In this document: in pieces, positions 18,929 through 27,178 of the stretch
Position numbering within the stretch: the first letter of the stretch is position 1
How the letters are laid out: each line of letters begins with the position of its first letter
Assembly (NCBI GenBank): GCA_026224825.1
Contig: JAMFRO010000002.1
Span: 124,001 to 188,000, forward strand
Origin: a bacterium
Lineage (GTDB): Bacteria > Pseudomonadota > Alphaproteobacteria > Acetobacterales > Acetobacteraceae
Direction: 5' to 3'
DNA: 64,000 nucleotides
Notes under the pieces: generated by a model
The model's database searches: none
What the model saw: the letters and a program-made list of their open reading frames with translations, nothing else
What the model was told of the DNA's origin: nothing
Made by a program: the position numbers and the translations under genes

Positions 18929-20263
18929 ATGGAGTCCGCAACGCCCCGGCCGCACCGCGCCGCCCGCCCCGCCCAGCCGCTTACCGGCAGCATTGCCGTG
19001 CCCGGCGATAAATCGATCAGCCATCGCGCGCTTATGTTTGGCGCGCTGGCGGTGGGGCGCACGCGCATAAGCGGGCTGCTGGAGGGCGAGGATGTGCTGC
19101 GCACCGCCGCTGCCATGCGGGCGCTGGGGGCCGATATTTCGCGTGATGGCGCGGATTGGGTGGTGTCTGGCCGTGGCATTGGCGGGCTGACGGAGCCGGC
19201 GGATGTGTTGGATATGGGCAATTCCGGCACGGCGGCGCGGCTACTGGCGGGAATTTTGGCGACCCATGATTTTTATTCCGTGATGACCGGGGATGCCAGC
19301 TTGCGGAACCGGCCGATGCGGCGGGTGATCGAACCGCTGAAGAGCACGGGCGCACAATTTTTTTCGCGCGAGGGTGGGCGGCTGCCGCTGACGATTATCG
19401 GCGCGCGGGATGCGCTGCCGGTGAGCTACCGCCTGCCGGTGGCCTCGGCGCAGGTGAAATCGGCAATTTTATTGGCCGGGCTCAACGCGCCGGGCATTAC
19501 CGAGGTGGAAGAGCCCGAGCCGACGCGCGACCATTCCGAGAATATGCTGAAGCATTTCGGCGCCACCATCAGCGTGGCCAGCGTCGGGCACGGGCGGGTG
19601 ATCCGCCTGACCGGCCAGCCGGAATTGCGCGGGGCGGATGTGGCGGTGCCGGGCGATCCGTCTTCGGCGGCGTTTCCGCTGGTGGCGGCGCTGCTGGTGC
19701 CGGGCTCCTCGGTAACCGTGCAGGGCGTGGGGCTGAACCCGCTGCGCACCGGGCTGTTCGAGACCTTGCGCGAGATGGGGGCGGCACTTGAGGTGACCAA
19801 TCAGCGCATTGAGGGCGGCGAGCCGGTGGGCGATATCACCGCGACCTATACCAGCCTGCGCGCGGTGGATGTGCCGGCGCGGCGGGCACCCAGCATGATC
19901 GATGAATATCCGATTCTGGCCGTGGTGTGCGCGGCGGCGAAAGGCAGCTCGCGGCTGCGCGGCCTGCATGAGCTGCGGGTGAAGGAGAGCGACCGGCTGG
20001 CGGCCACCGCCGCGCTGCTGCGCGTGAACGGTGTTCACGTAGAGATCGAGGATGACGATCTGATCGTGCATGGCGGCGGCAACCTGCCCGGCGGCGGGCT
20101 GGTGGAGACGCATATGGACCACCGGCTGGCCATGAGCGCGCTGGTGCTGGGCCAGGTAACGGGGCAGCCGGTGAGCATCGACGATGCGCGGTTCATCGAC
20201 ACCTCCTTCCCTGGATTTCTGCGCCTGATGCGGGGCTTGGGTGCGCGGGTGGAGGCGGCTTGA
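18929..20263 (+). CDS. aroA: 3-phosphoshikimate 1-carboxyvinyltransferase (EPSP synthase, class II-like)
   Basis: Sixth step of the shikimate pathway: joins shikimate-3-phosphate and PEP. The 444-residue product shows GDKSISHRALMFG (Lys28), LDMGNSGTAARLL (95-106), GDASLRNRPM, SAQVKSAILLAGLN (173-186), RDHSENML (200-207), DPSSAAFPLVAALLVPGS, DEYPILAV and RVKESDRL. SxxAQxK-type and RxHxE motifs place it with class II (CP4-like) enzymes. Residue 100 is Gly, where Agrobacterium CP4 has Ala. It overlaps cmk by TTGA, so shikimate and pyrimidine genes are coupled here as in many alphaproteobacteria. Confidence 0.95.
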   Translation: MESATPRPHRAARPAQPLTGSIAVPGDKSISHRALMFGALAVGRTRISGLLEGEDVLRTAAAMRALGADISRDGADWVVSGRGIGGLTEPADVLDMGNSGTAARLLAGILATHDFYSVMTGDASLRNRPMRRVIEPLKSTGAQFFSREGGRLPLTIIGARDALPVSYRLPVASAQVKSAILLAGLNAPGITEVEEPEPTRDHSENMLKHFGATISVASVGHGRVIRLTGQPELRGADVAVPGDPSSAAFPLVAALLVPGSSVTVQGVGLNPLRTGLFETLREMGAALEVTNQRIEGGEPVGDITATYTSLRAVDVPARRAPSMIDEYPILAVVCAAAKGSSRLRGLHELRVKESDRLAATAALLRVNGVHVEIEDDDLIVHGGGNLPGGGLVETHMDHRLAMSALVLGQVTGQPVSIDDARFIDTSFPGFLRLMRGLGARVEAA

Positions 20264-20883
20264 TTATCGCGATTGATGGGCCGGCGGCGGCCGGAAAAGG
20301 AACCCTGGCGAAACGGATCGCCGCGGCGCTGCAACTGCCCTATCTCGATACCGGCATATTGTACCGGGCCACCGCCAAACGTGTTCTGGAGAAGGGCGGC
20401 GACCCGGCCGATGTGGCCACCGCGCTTGCGGCGGCGCAGAGCCTGGGTGCGGACGATCTGGCGCGCGGCGATCTGCGCGATGCCGCGACCTCCAAAGCGG
20501 CGAGTCTGGTGGCTTCCATTGCCCCGGTGCGCCAGGCGCTATTGGACTTCCAACGTCATTTTGGCAGCAGAAACGGCGCGGTGCTGGATGGGCGCGACAT
20601 CGGCACGATCATTTTTCCCCAGGCCGATGTTAAACTTTTTGTGACAGCCAGCGTCGAGGCGCGGGCGCAGCGGCGCTACCAGGAGTTTCTGGCGCGCGGC
20701 GAGGAGGTGGCGTTCGACGAGGTGATCGCCGATGTGCAGGCGCGCGACGAGGCCGACCGCACCCGTGCCGCCGCCCCGCTGATGATGGCGGTGGATGCAA
20801 CGCTGATAGACACCACCGAGATGGATGCCGATGCCGCCTTTGCCCGCGCGCTTGAGCTGATTCGCGAAAAACTGCCGCGCTGA
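20260..20883 (+). CDS. cmk: Cytidylate kinase
   Basis: Phosphorylates CMP and dCMP to the diphosphates. The 207-residue product begins MIIAIDGPAAAGKGTLAKRIA with the P-loop (GPAAAGKGT), followed by YLDTGILYRA, LDGRDIGTIIFPQADVKLFVTAS and RDEADRTRAAAPL, all typical of Cmk. The TTG start at 20260 overlaps the aroA stop. In many proteobacteria rpsA follows cmk; here a large repeat protein follows after 57 bases, so the usual neighbour is displaced or lies elsewhere. Confidence 0.95.
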   Translation: MIIAIDGPAAAGKGTLAKRIAAALQLPYLDTGILYRATAKRVLEKGGDPADVATALAAAQSLGADDLARGDLRDAATSKAASLVASIAPVRQALLDFQRHFGSRNGAVLDGRDIGTIIFPQADVKLFVTASVEARAQRRYQEFLARGEEVAFDEVIADVQARDEADRTRAAAPLMMAVDATLIDTTEMDADAAFARALELIREKLPR

Positions 20884-20940
20884 CAGGTTGCGCCGGGAGG
20901 CGGAACGGTTACACTCCGTTAACCGAGCCGGAGAGCCCCA

Positions 20941-23898
20941 GTGACCACATCGATTGTCAGCACGACCGTCAATCACGGGGTCATACCCGGCGAGAGCGCC
21001 TACAGCATAGATCTCACCATCACCGGCAGCGGTGTCGTCAACGGCATCACCTACGGCGTTTACGGCACCAGCCTGCTGGGCAGTGTCGGCATCAATAATG
21101 CCGGGCATATCAACGGCAATGATTTCGGGGTGATGCTCACCGGCCTCGCCAGCCTCAACAACTCCGGCAGCATCCACGGCGGGGTGGCCGGCGTGGAAAT
21201 GCAGGGCGGCGGGCTGGACAATACCGGGATCATCACCGGCGGCACAATCGGCCTGCTGGTGAACAACGCCGATCTGGCGGTGACCAATAGCGGCATTATC
21301 TATGGCGTTACGCTCGGCCTATATGCGCAGAGCAGTACGATCACGAACAGCGGCAGCATCTCCGGGAATTTCATCGCCGCCCAGATCGAGAACGGCAGCT
21401 TCACCAATAGCGCGGGCGGCACGATCAGCAGCAAGAACATCGGCCTGGCCGGGGACGGCGCCTTCATTCGCAATGACGGTCTGGTTACGGGCCAGCCGAT
21501 CGGCGCCGGTATTTATGGCACCGGCATATTCGACAATACCGGAGTTATCAACGGGCTGGGCATCGGCTTCTACCTGGAAACCACATTGGCCCCCGGGGCA
21601 ACGCTGAATAATAGCGGTACGATCACCGCGTTCAATGACGGCGCGGAGGTGATCGGCGGCACCGTCATCAACAGCGGTACGCTGCTCGGGTTGAAGGACG
21701 GCGTGTATGTGAGCAGCAGCGCCTTTGCCGCGCGCATCACCGATACCGGCTTCATCAGCGGCGGCACCTATGCCATCGATGCCGTCGATTCCCTGGCCCT
21801 GACACTCGGCACCGGCGCCCGTTTTGCCGGCGCCCTGCGCGACCGCGCCGGGGACGGGCTGCTGAGCCTGACCGGGAGCGGCAGTGTCAGCAATTTCTCC
21901 GGCTTCAGCGCCATCGACTTCGCGGCGGGTGCCGCCTGGACGCTGGAGGACAGCGCGGCTGGCCTGGCCGCCGGGCAGGAGATCAACGGCTTTACCTTCG
22001 GCGATACGCTGAAACTGGACGGGTTTGCCGCCACCTCGGACACGCTGGTGGCGGACGGGCTGATATTGAGCAATGGTGTGACGAGCGAGACGCTGAACCT
22101 CGCCGGCAGTTTCGTGCCGCAGGCCCTCTCCATCACCAGCAGCGGCGGCAGCACGACCATCGCGCTGATCGAACCGCCAATGCTCAGTATCGTCAGCACC
22201 CTGCTGACCGGCGGCCTTAACATGAACGCGGCCTATGTCGCGCAGACGGTGACAGTGACCAATTCCGGCACCGTCGAGAATTACATCAGCGGCTCATACC
22301 ACTCGACGATCATCAATTCCGGTCTTATCTCTGGCGAAATTTCCAGCGTTTACCGAATCTCCAATTTAGATGGCACCATAACCAGCGGCAGCATTGCCGT
22401 TGCCCCTGGCGAACGCGGCGCGGTCGATAATACCGGTTTGATCAGCGGCCAGAATACCGGTGTCATGGCTTTCAAGGCGCAGGAGGCAGGTGGCACGCCC
22501 ATCACCAATACCGGGACGATCGTCGGCGGTGTCGACGGGGCGATTGAATATGGTGGTACCGTTATCAATTCAGGGCTGATCGCCGGTGGCGACTACGCCC
22601 TCTACAGCAGTTCGGTTTACGAGTCCGGCACGAATCCGGATTTCTATCTGGACCTGATTGTCATGTCGGGTGCGCGTTTCGATGGCAAAGTAGAGGATAT
22701 GACAGGCGCAGGCCTGTTGAACCTCTCCGGCAGCACGGCAGGCAGCATCGATATCGGCAGCTCCTTCTCTGGTTTCAGCCTCATCAGTTTTGCGCCCAAT
22801 GTAAGCTGGTCGCTGGAAGGCGCCGTGGGGGACCTTGCAGCCGGCGAAACCATCGCTGGCTTTACGCTAGGCGACACCATCATTCTCGATTCCTTCAGCG
22901 CCGCATCATATAGTTATGTCTCAGGAACCGGGTTGGTGCTGAGCAACGGCACCACCAGCGAGACGTTGGATATTAGGGGAAGCTTTACCACGCGCGATTT
23001 TGCCGTGACCAATGGTGCAGACGCCCTAGCCATCACAAACGATGTGGTGGCACCCTGCTTCTGCGCCGGAACGCGCATTGCCACCTCGCGTGGAAATGTT
23101 GCTGTGGAGGCGCTGCAAATCGGCGATCTGGTGCGCACGGCGGCGCAGGGGTTGCAGCCGGTGCGCTGGATCGGACGGCGCGGGTATGAGGGGCGGTTTA
23201 TTGCGGGCAATCATCTGGCGCTGCCGGTGAAAATCCGCCGCCATGCGCTGGGGTTCAACGTGCCGTCGCGGGATCTGTTTGTCTCGCCTGACCATGCGCT
23301 GGCCGAGGGCGGGGTGCTGGTGCATGCGTGGCGGTTCATCAATGGGGCGAGCATCACGCAGGCGCAGAGTGTGGAGCGGGTGGAATATTTCCACATCGAG
23401 CTGGAAAACCATGCGGTGATATTTGCCGAGAACACGCCGGTGGAGAGTTTTCTCGATACGGGATGCCGTGGGCGGTTCCAGAATGTGCTGAGCGCGCCTG
23501 AGGATTTGGCGCCGCAGGAGGCTTGCCTGCCGCGGGTGGAGGATGGGTATTATCTGGCCCGGCTGAAGGCGCGCATCGATGCGCGGGCGGGGATTTTTGT
23601 TCCTGCCGTGATGGGGAGATTGCGGGGTTGCGTCGATGAATCCGGGCCGCTGTTGCGTGGTTGGGCGCAGGATGCGGCGGCGCCGGATGCAGCGGTGGAG
23701 TTGGAACTGGTGTGCGATGGCCGGGTGGTGCAGCGCTTCCTCGCCAACCGCTACCGGGCGGATTTGCGGGCCGCCGGGCTGGGTGCTGGCTGTCATGCCT
23801 TCGAGCTGGCGCTGCCGGTGCTGAACGGCCCCCTCACCTTGCGCCGGGTAGGTGATGGCGCGGTGCTGGGAGACCTGATCGTTTCACTGGCAAGCTAG
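20941..23898 (+). CDS. Large repeat protein with C-terminal Hint domain
   Basis: 985 residues, GTG start with GGAGAG upstream. Residues about 1-690 are Gly/Asn/Ser-rich short repeats (NSGSI, NTGIITGG, NSGLIAGG) as in autotransporter-type beta-helices, and contain an internal duplication: the block GARF.G..RD..G.GLLSL..FSGFS.IDFA at about 297-390 is repeated at about 577-690. At Cys706 a Hint domain begins (CFCAGTRIATSRG), with SPDHALAEGG (His785) and ESFLDTGCRGRFQN, matching Hint_2 proteins of Acetobacteraceae and Rhodobacterales. The last 95 residues form a small beta-module (GRLRGCVDESGPLLRGWAQD). No Sec signal peptide or autotransporter barrel is visible. Function unknown, probably surface-exposed and self-processed. 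Confidence 0.82.
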   Translation: MTTSIVSTTVNHGVIPGESAYSIDLTITGSGVVNGITYGVYGTSLLGSVGINNAGHINGNDFGVMLTGLASLNNSGSIHGGVAGVEMQGGGLDNTGIITGGTIGLLVNNADLAVTNSGIIYGVTLGLYAQSSTITNSGSISGNFIAAQIENGSFTNSAGGTISSKNIGLAGDGAFIRNDGLVTGQPIGAGIYGTGIFDNTGVINGLGIGFYLETTLAPGATLNNSGTITAFNDGAEVIGGTVINSGTLLGLKDGVYVSSSAFAARITDTGFISGGTYAIDAVDSLALTLGTGARFAGALRDRAGDGLLSLTGSGSVSNFSGFSAIDFAAGAAWTLEDSAAGLAAGQEINGFTFGDTLKLDGFAATSDTLVADGLILSNGVTSETLNLAGSFVPQALSITSSGGSTTIALIEPPMLSIVSTLLTGGLNMNAAYVAQTVTVTNSGTVENYISGSYHSTIINSGLISGEISSVYRISNLDGTITSGSIAVAPGERGAVDNTGLISGQNTGVMAFKAQEAGGTPITNTGTIVGGVDGAIEYGGTVINSGLIAGGDYALYSSSVYESGTNPDFYLDLIVMSGARFDGKVEDMTGAGLLNLSGSTAGSIDIGSSFSGFSLISFAPNVSWSLEGAVGDLAAGETIAGFTLGDTIILDSFSAASYSYVSGTGLVLSNGTTSETLDIRGSFTTRDFAVTNGADALAITNDVVAPCFCAGTRIATSRGNVAVEALQIGDLVRTAAQGLQPVRWIGRRGYEGRFIAGNHLALPVKIRRHALGFNVPSRDLFVSPDHALAEGGVLVHAWRFINGASITQAQSVERVEYFHIELENHAVIFAENTPVESFLDTGCRGRFQNVLSAPEDLAPQEACLPRVEDGYYLARLKARIDARAGIFVPAVMGRLRGCVDESGPLLRGWAQDAAAPDAAVELELVCDGRVVQRFLANRYRADLRAAGLGAGCHAFELALPVLNGPLTLRRVGDGAVLGDLIVSLAS

Positions 23899-23916
23899 GC
23901 TGGGGCAAAACCCCAG

Positions 23917-25347
23917 CTAACTAGCCTGCGACACGAACTTGGTCACCAGATAAGGCTCCAGCCCCTCTGCCCCGCCCTCGGACCCATAGCCGCTGTCTTT
24001 CACCCCACCGAACGGGGTTTCGGTGAGGGCCAGGCCGTGGTGGTTGATGGTGACCATGCCGGATTCGATGGAGGCACCCAAAGCCGTGGCGGTGGCGTTG
24101 CTGCGCGTAAAAGCGTAGGCGGCGAGGCCGTATTCCAGCCGGTTGGCTTCGGTTATGGCGTCATCGAAGCTGGTGAAGCGGCTGAACAGGGCCAGCGGGC
24201 CGAAGGGTTCCTCGTGCAGCACACGGGCATCGGCGGGGATGTCCGTGAGGATGGTGGGCTGGAAGAAATAGCCCTTGTTGCCGGCGCGGTTGCCGCCGGT
24301 GTGCAAATTAGCGCCCTTGCCCACGGCGTCCGCCACGAAGGCCTCCATGGCGGCGACACGGCGCGGGTTGGCGAGCGGGCCCATGGTGGTGCCATCGGCC
24401 AGGCCGTCGCCGATTTTAATGCTCTCAGCGCGGGCGGTGAATTTTTCCAGGAAGGGCTCGTACACCTCGTCCTGGATGAGGAAGCGCGTGGGGGCGATGC
24501 AGACCTGGCCGGCGTTGCGGTATTTGCCGCTGCCGAGTACGGCGACGGCGGCGTCTATATCCGCATCGTTGAAGACGATGGCTGGGGCGTGGCCGCCGAG
24601 TTCCATGGTGGCGCGCTTCATGTTGGCACCGGCCAGTGCGGCGAGATGCTTGCCCACCACGGTGGAGCCGGTGAAGGAGATTTTACGCACCACGGGATGC
24701 GGAATGAGATATTCCGAGATTTCAGCCGGCACACCGAAGACGAGTTGAACGACGCCGGTGGGGATGCCGGCATCGATATAGGCGCGCACGAGCTCGGCGC
24801 AGGAGGCCGGGGTTTCCTCCGGGCCTTTCAGGATGAAGGCGCAGCCGGCGGCGAGGGCGGCGGAGATTTTGCGCACGGCCTGGCTGACCGGGAAATTCCA
24901 CGGCGTGAAACCGGCCACGACGCCGACCGGCTCGCGGAGCGACAACTGGTATATGCCCGGGTTGCGCGCGGGGATGACCCGGCCATAGGCCCGCCTGCCC
25001 TCTTCGGCGTACCAGTCCAGCACATCCGCAGCACCTGCCATTTCGGCGCGCGCCTCAGCCAGCGGCTTGCCCTGCTCGATGGTGAGGATGCGGGCGATGG
25101 ACTCACCGCGCTCACGCAGAATATCAGCGGCTTTGCGCAGCAATTTGCTGCGTTCATAGGCCGAGATCTTGCGCCATATGGCAAAGCCCTTGGCCGCGTG
25201 CTCCAGCGTCTCGTCGAGATCGCCCGTGGTGGCATGGGCGAGTTTGCCGATCACCTCTTCCGTGGCGGGGTTGACGATGTCGATGGTACGGCCGGAACCG
25301 GAGGCGCGCCATTTGCCGCCGATGTGCAGTAATACATCCTGGTACAT
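23917..25347 (-). CDS. NAD(P)-dependent aldehyde dehydrogenase, succinate-semialdehyde type
   Basis: 476-residue aldehyde dehydrogenase. It shows GFTPWNFPVSQAVRKISAAL (147-166), KGPEETP, FTGSTVVGK (225-233), general base Glu249 in TMELGGHAP, catalytic Cys283 in NAGQVCIAPTR, and EEPFGPLALF. The GabD-like sequence suggests oxidation of succinate semialdehyde or a similar omega-aldehyde acid to the acid. It lies downstream of an omega-amino-acid transaminase gene on the same strand, so the pair could convert beta-alanine, GABA or a polyamine-derived amino acid into a TCA-linked acid; exact substrate is inference. Repeat element G separates the two. Confidence 0.9.
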   Translation of the reverse strand: MYQDVLLHIGGKWRASGSGRTIDIVNPATEEVIGKLAHATTGDLDETLEHAAKGFAIWRKISAYERSKLLRKAADILRERGESIARILTIEQGKPLAEARAEMAGAADVLDWYAEEGRRAYGRVIPARNPGIYQLSLREPVGVVAGFTPWNFPVSQAVRKISAALAAGCAFILKGPEETPASCAELVRAYIDAGIPTGVVQLVFGVPAEISEYLIPHPVVRKISFTGSTVVGKHLAALAGANMKRATMELGGHAPAIVFNDADIDAAVAVLGSGKYRNAGQVCIAPTRFLIQDEVYEPFLEKFTARAESIKIGDGLADGTTMGPLANPRRVAAMEAFVADAVGKGANLHTGGNRAGNKGYFFQPTILTDIPADARVLHEEPFGPLALFSRFTSFDDAITEANRLEYGLAAYAFTRSNATATALGASIESGMVTINHHGLALTETPFGGVKDSGYGSEGGAEGLEPYLVTKFVSQAS

Positions 25348-25361
25348 GAGGAAATTCCTTT

Positions 25362-25521
25362 AAAAAGCAGCTACTTTTTGTGAACAAAAAGTAGCACAAA
25401 AAAACTTTACCACTTGGGCCAGAGCCCCTGACTCCATGGGTAGCCTCCCCATGGAGTCACAACCCGCGTCCCGATTAATAAAAGTTTTTGGTGCAGTTTT
25501 TTTCAAAAAGCTGCTTCTTCC
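25362..25521. repeat. A/T-rich palindromic intergenic repeat, full copy (second family)
   Basis: Occupies the whole gap between the dehydrogenase start and the transaminase stop. Left arm AAGCAGCTACTTTTTGTGAA continues with ACAAAAAGTAGCACAAAAAA; the right arm, inverted, reads AAGCAGCTTTTTGAAAAAAA then CTGCACCAAAAACTTTTA. A central palindrome GACTCCATGGG / CCCCATGGAGTC lies at about 25430-25458. Left arm matches the half copy at 11013-11054. Termination or attenuation within an apparent operon is possible. Confidence 0.75.
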
Positions 25522-26856
25522 TTAACTCTCTTTAATCAGCTTCCGCACAATCTCGACCATCTGGCTGATCTCATCCGGTGTAGCAACGAATGGTGGCGCC
25601 AGCACGATGGAATCGCCCGCCGCGCGCAGCACCAGCCCGGACTCGAAGGCCTTGCGCAGGATTGAAAAGCCGCGCGCGCCGGGTTTGCCATGCGGCTCTA
25701 TCTCGATGGCGCCGAGCAGGCCGAAGCCGCGCGTATCCACCACGCCCGGCACGCCCCTGAAGGCGCCGATCTGTTCGAGAAAGGCCGGGGTCAGTGTACG
25801 GACCTGGGCGAAAATATCTTCATCACGGAAGATTTTCAGCGTCGCCAGAGCGGCGGCGCAGGCCACGGGATGCGCTGAATAGGTGTAGCCGTGATAAAAC
25901 TCGACATTATCCTCAGGCGCCGCATCCAGAATCGTCTGCTGGATGTCCTCGCGCACCGCCACGGCGGCCATGGGGATAACGCCGTTGGTGAGCGCCTTGG
26001 CCATGGTCATGAGGTCCGGCACCACGCCGAACGTGTCGGCGGCAAACGCCTCGCCGGTGCGGCCGAAGCCGGTGATGACCTCGTCGAAGATGAGCAGAAT
26101 GCCGTGTTTGGTGCATATCTCGCGCAGGCGCTTCAAATAGCCATGCGGGGGCACCAGAATGCCGGTGGAGCCGGCTATGGGCTCGACGATGCAGGCTGCG
26201 ATGGTATCGGCGCCGTGCAGGTTTACGAAGCGTTCCAGGTCATCGGCGAGATCGGCGCCATAAGTGCCCTCGCCCATCTCGAAGAGGTTTTCCTGAATGC
26301 GGGTGTGGCGCATATGCGCGACACCGGGCAGGCCGACGCCGAAGGCCTTGCGGTTATTCACCATGCCGCCCACGGACCAGCCGCCGAAATTCACGCCATG
26401 GTACCCACGCTCACGGCCGATGAAACGCTGCCGCGCCCCCTTACCACGCACACGGTGGTATTGCAGGGCCACTTTCAGCGCCGTCTCCACAGCCTCGGAG
26501 CCGCCGCCGGCGAACATGATGCGGTTGAGCCCGGCGGGGAGCATCTGCGCCATTTCCTCCGCCAGGCGGAAGGCGGCGGGCACGCCGTATTGGAAGGGCG
26601 GGGCGTAATCCAGCTCTTCCATCTGCCTGGTCACGGCTTCGCGGATTTCGCGGCGGCCATGGCCGAGCGGGATGCAGTACAGACCCGAGGAGCCATCCAG
26701 CAGTTTTTCGCCCCGTGTATTATAATAATAAACACCCTCGGCCCGGGCGATAAGGCGCGGCTGCTCCAGGAACTGCCGGTTTGCAGTGAAAGGCATCCAT
26801 TGATGCACCAGAGGATTGTTGCTTGGCGGGGGGCTCGGACGGGCGGCGGCGCTCAT
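25522..26856 (-). CDS. Omega-amino acid--pyruvate transaminase (class III, beta-alanine:pyruvate type)
   Basis: PLP enzyme moving the terminal amino group of beta-alanine or another omega-amino acid to pyruvate. The N-terminal HQWMPFTANRQF, GRERGYHGVNFGGWSVGG, ACIVEPIAGSTGILVPPHGYL, LLIFDEVITGFGRTG (Asp258) and HGYTYSAHPVACAAAL closely follow the Pseudomonas omega-amino acid:pyruvate aminotransferase; Lys287 in MTMAKALTNG is the PLP lysine. I start it at ATG 26856 because GAGGAG lies seven bases upstream; the ATG at 26871 would lose this. Length 444 is usual. Paired with the aldehyde dehydrogenase downstream. Confidence 0.9.
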   Translation of the reverse strand: MSAAARPSPPPSNNPLVHQWMPFTANRQFLEQPRLIARAEGVYYYNTRGEKLLDGSSGLYCIPLGHGRREIREAVTRQMEELDYAPPFQYGVPAAFRLAEEMAQMLPAGLNRIMFAGGGSEAVETALKVALQYHRVRGKGARQRFIGRERGYHGVNFGGWSVGGMVNNRKAFGVGLPGVAHMRHTRIQENLFEMGEGTYGADLADDLERFVNLHGADTIAACIVEPIAGSTGILVPPHGYLKRLREICTKHGILLIFDEVITGFGRTGEAFAADTFGVVPDLMTMAKALTNGVIPMAAVAVREDIQQTILDAAPEDNVEFYHGYTYSAHPVACAAALATLKIFRDEDIFAQVRTLTPAFLEQIGAFRGVPGVVDTRGFGLLGAIEIEPHGKPGARGFSILRKAFESGLVLRAAGDSIVLAPPFVATPDEISQMVEIVRKLIKES

Positions 26857-27178
26857 TATTGCACTCCTCAAAGACGCTGGCCTGAAGACGGGGCAGACGC
26901 GGGTTAGTTTACTATTTTAAACGCTCTTGGCCAGAGCTTTCTTCAGCCCCGGCCATGCGGCGTGATCATGGCCATGCTGTTTAAGTATACATAACAGCTA
27001 GGTGACAATCTTCCGCCGCGCAAATGCCGTTTGCTGCCATTTAGTGTTCATAAAGATCCATACACGATGATGGGCCGTATAAGCCTCAGGCCGCGGAATG
27101 CCGTTATGGAGTGGCAGAGATTTTTAATGTTACGAAACGATATGCATGCTGGCGAAACTGCACGGCCATGGCTAGCCT
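26857..27178. other. Divergent intergenic region with a palindrome
   Basis: 322 bases between the divergent transaminase and the plus-strand gene at 27179. No convincing gene is seen. At 26976-26998 an interrupted palindrome GCTGTT-N11-AACAGC encloses GTATACAT, a -10-like sequence; it could be an operator for either gene. The rest is less GC-rich than the neighbouring coding DNA. Confidence 0.5.

Noticed and set aside
23056-23580. Hint domain as an intein inserted in a host protein
   Set aside because: No conserved extein continues on the C-terminal side; the layout fits stand-alone Hint_2 proteins of Acetobacteraceae instead.
24037-25332. A 431-codon plus-strand frame opposite the aldehyde dehydrogenase
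   Set aside because: The aldehyde dehydrogenase on the minus strand has intact Glu249/Cys283 motifs; the antisense frame has low-complexity Gly/Ala content.
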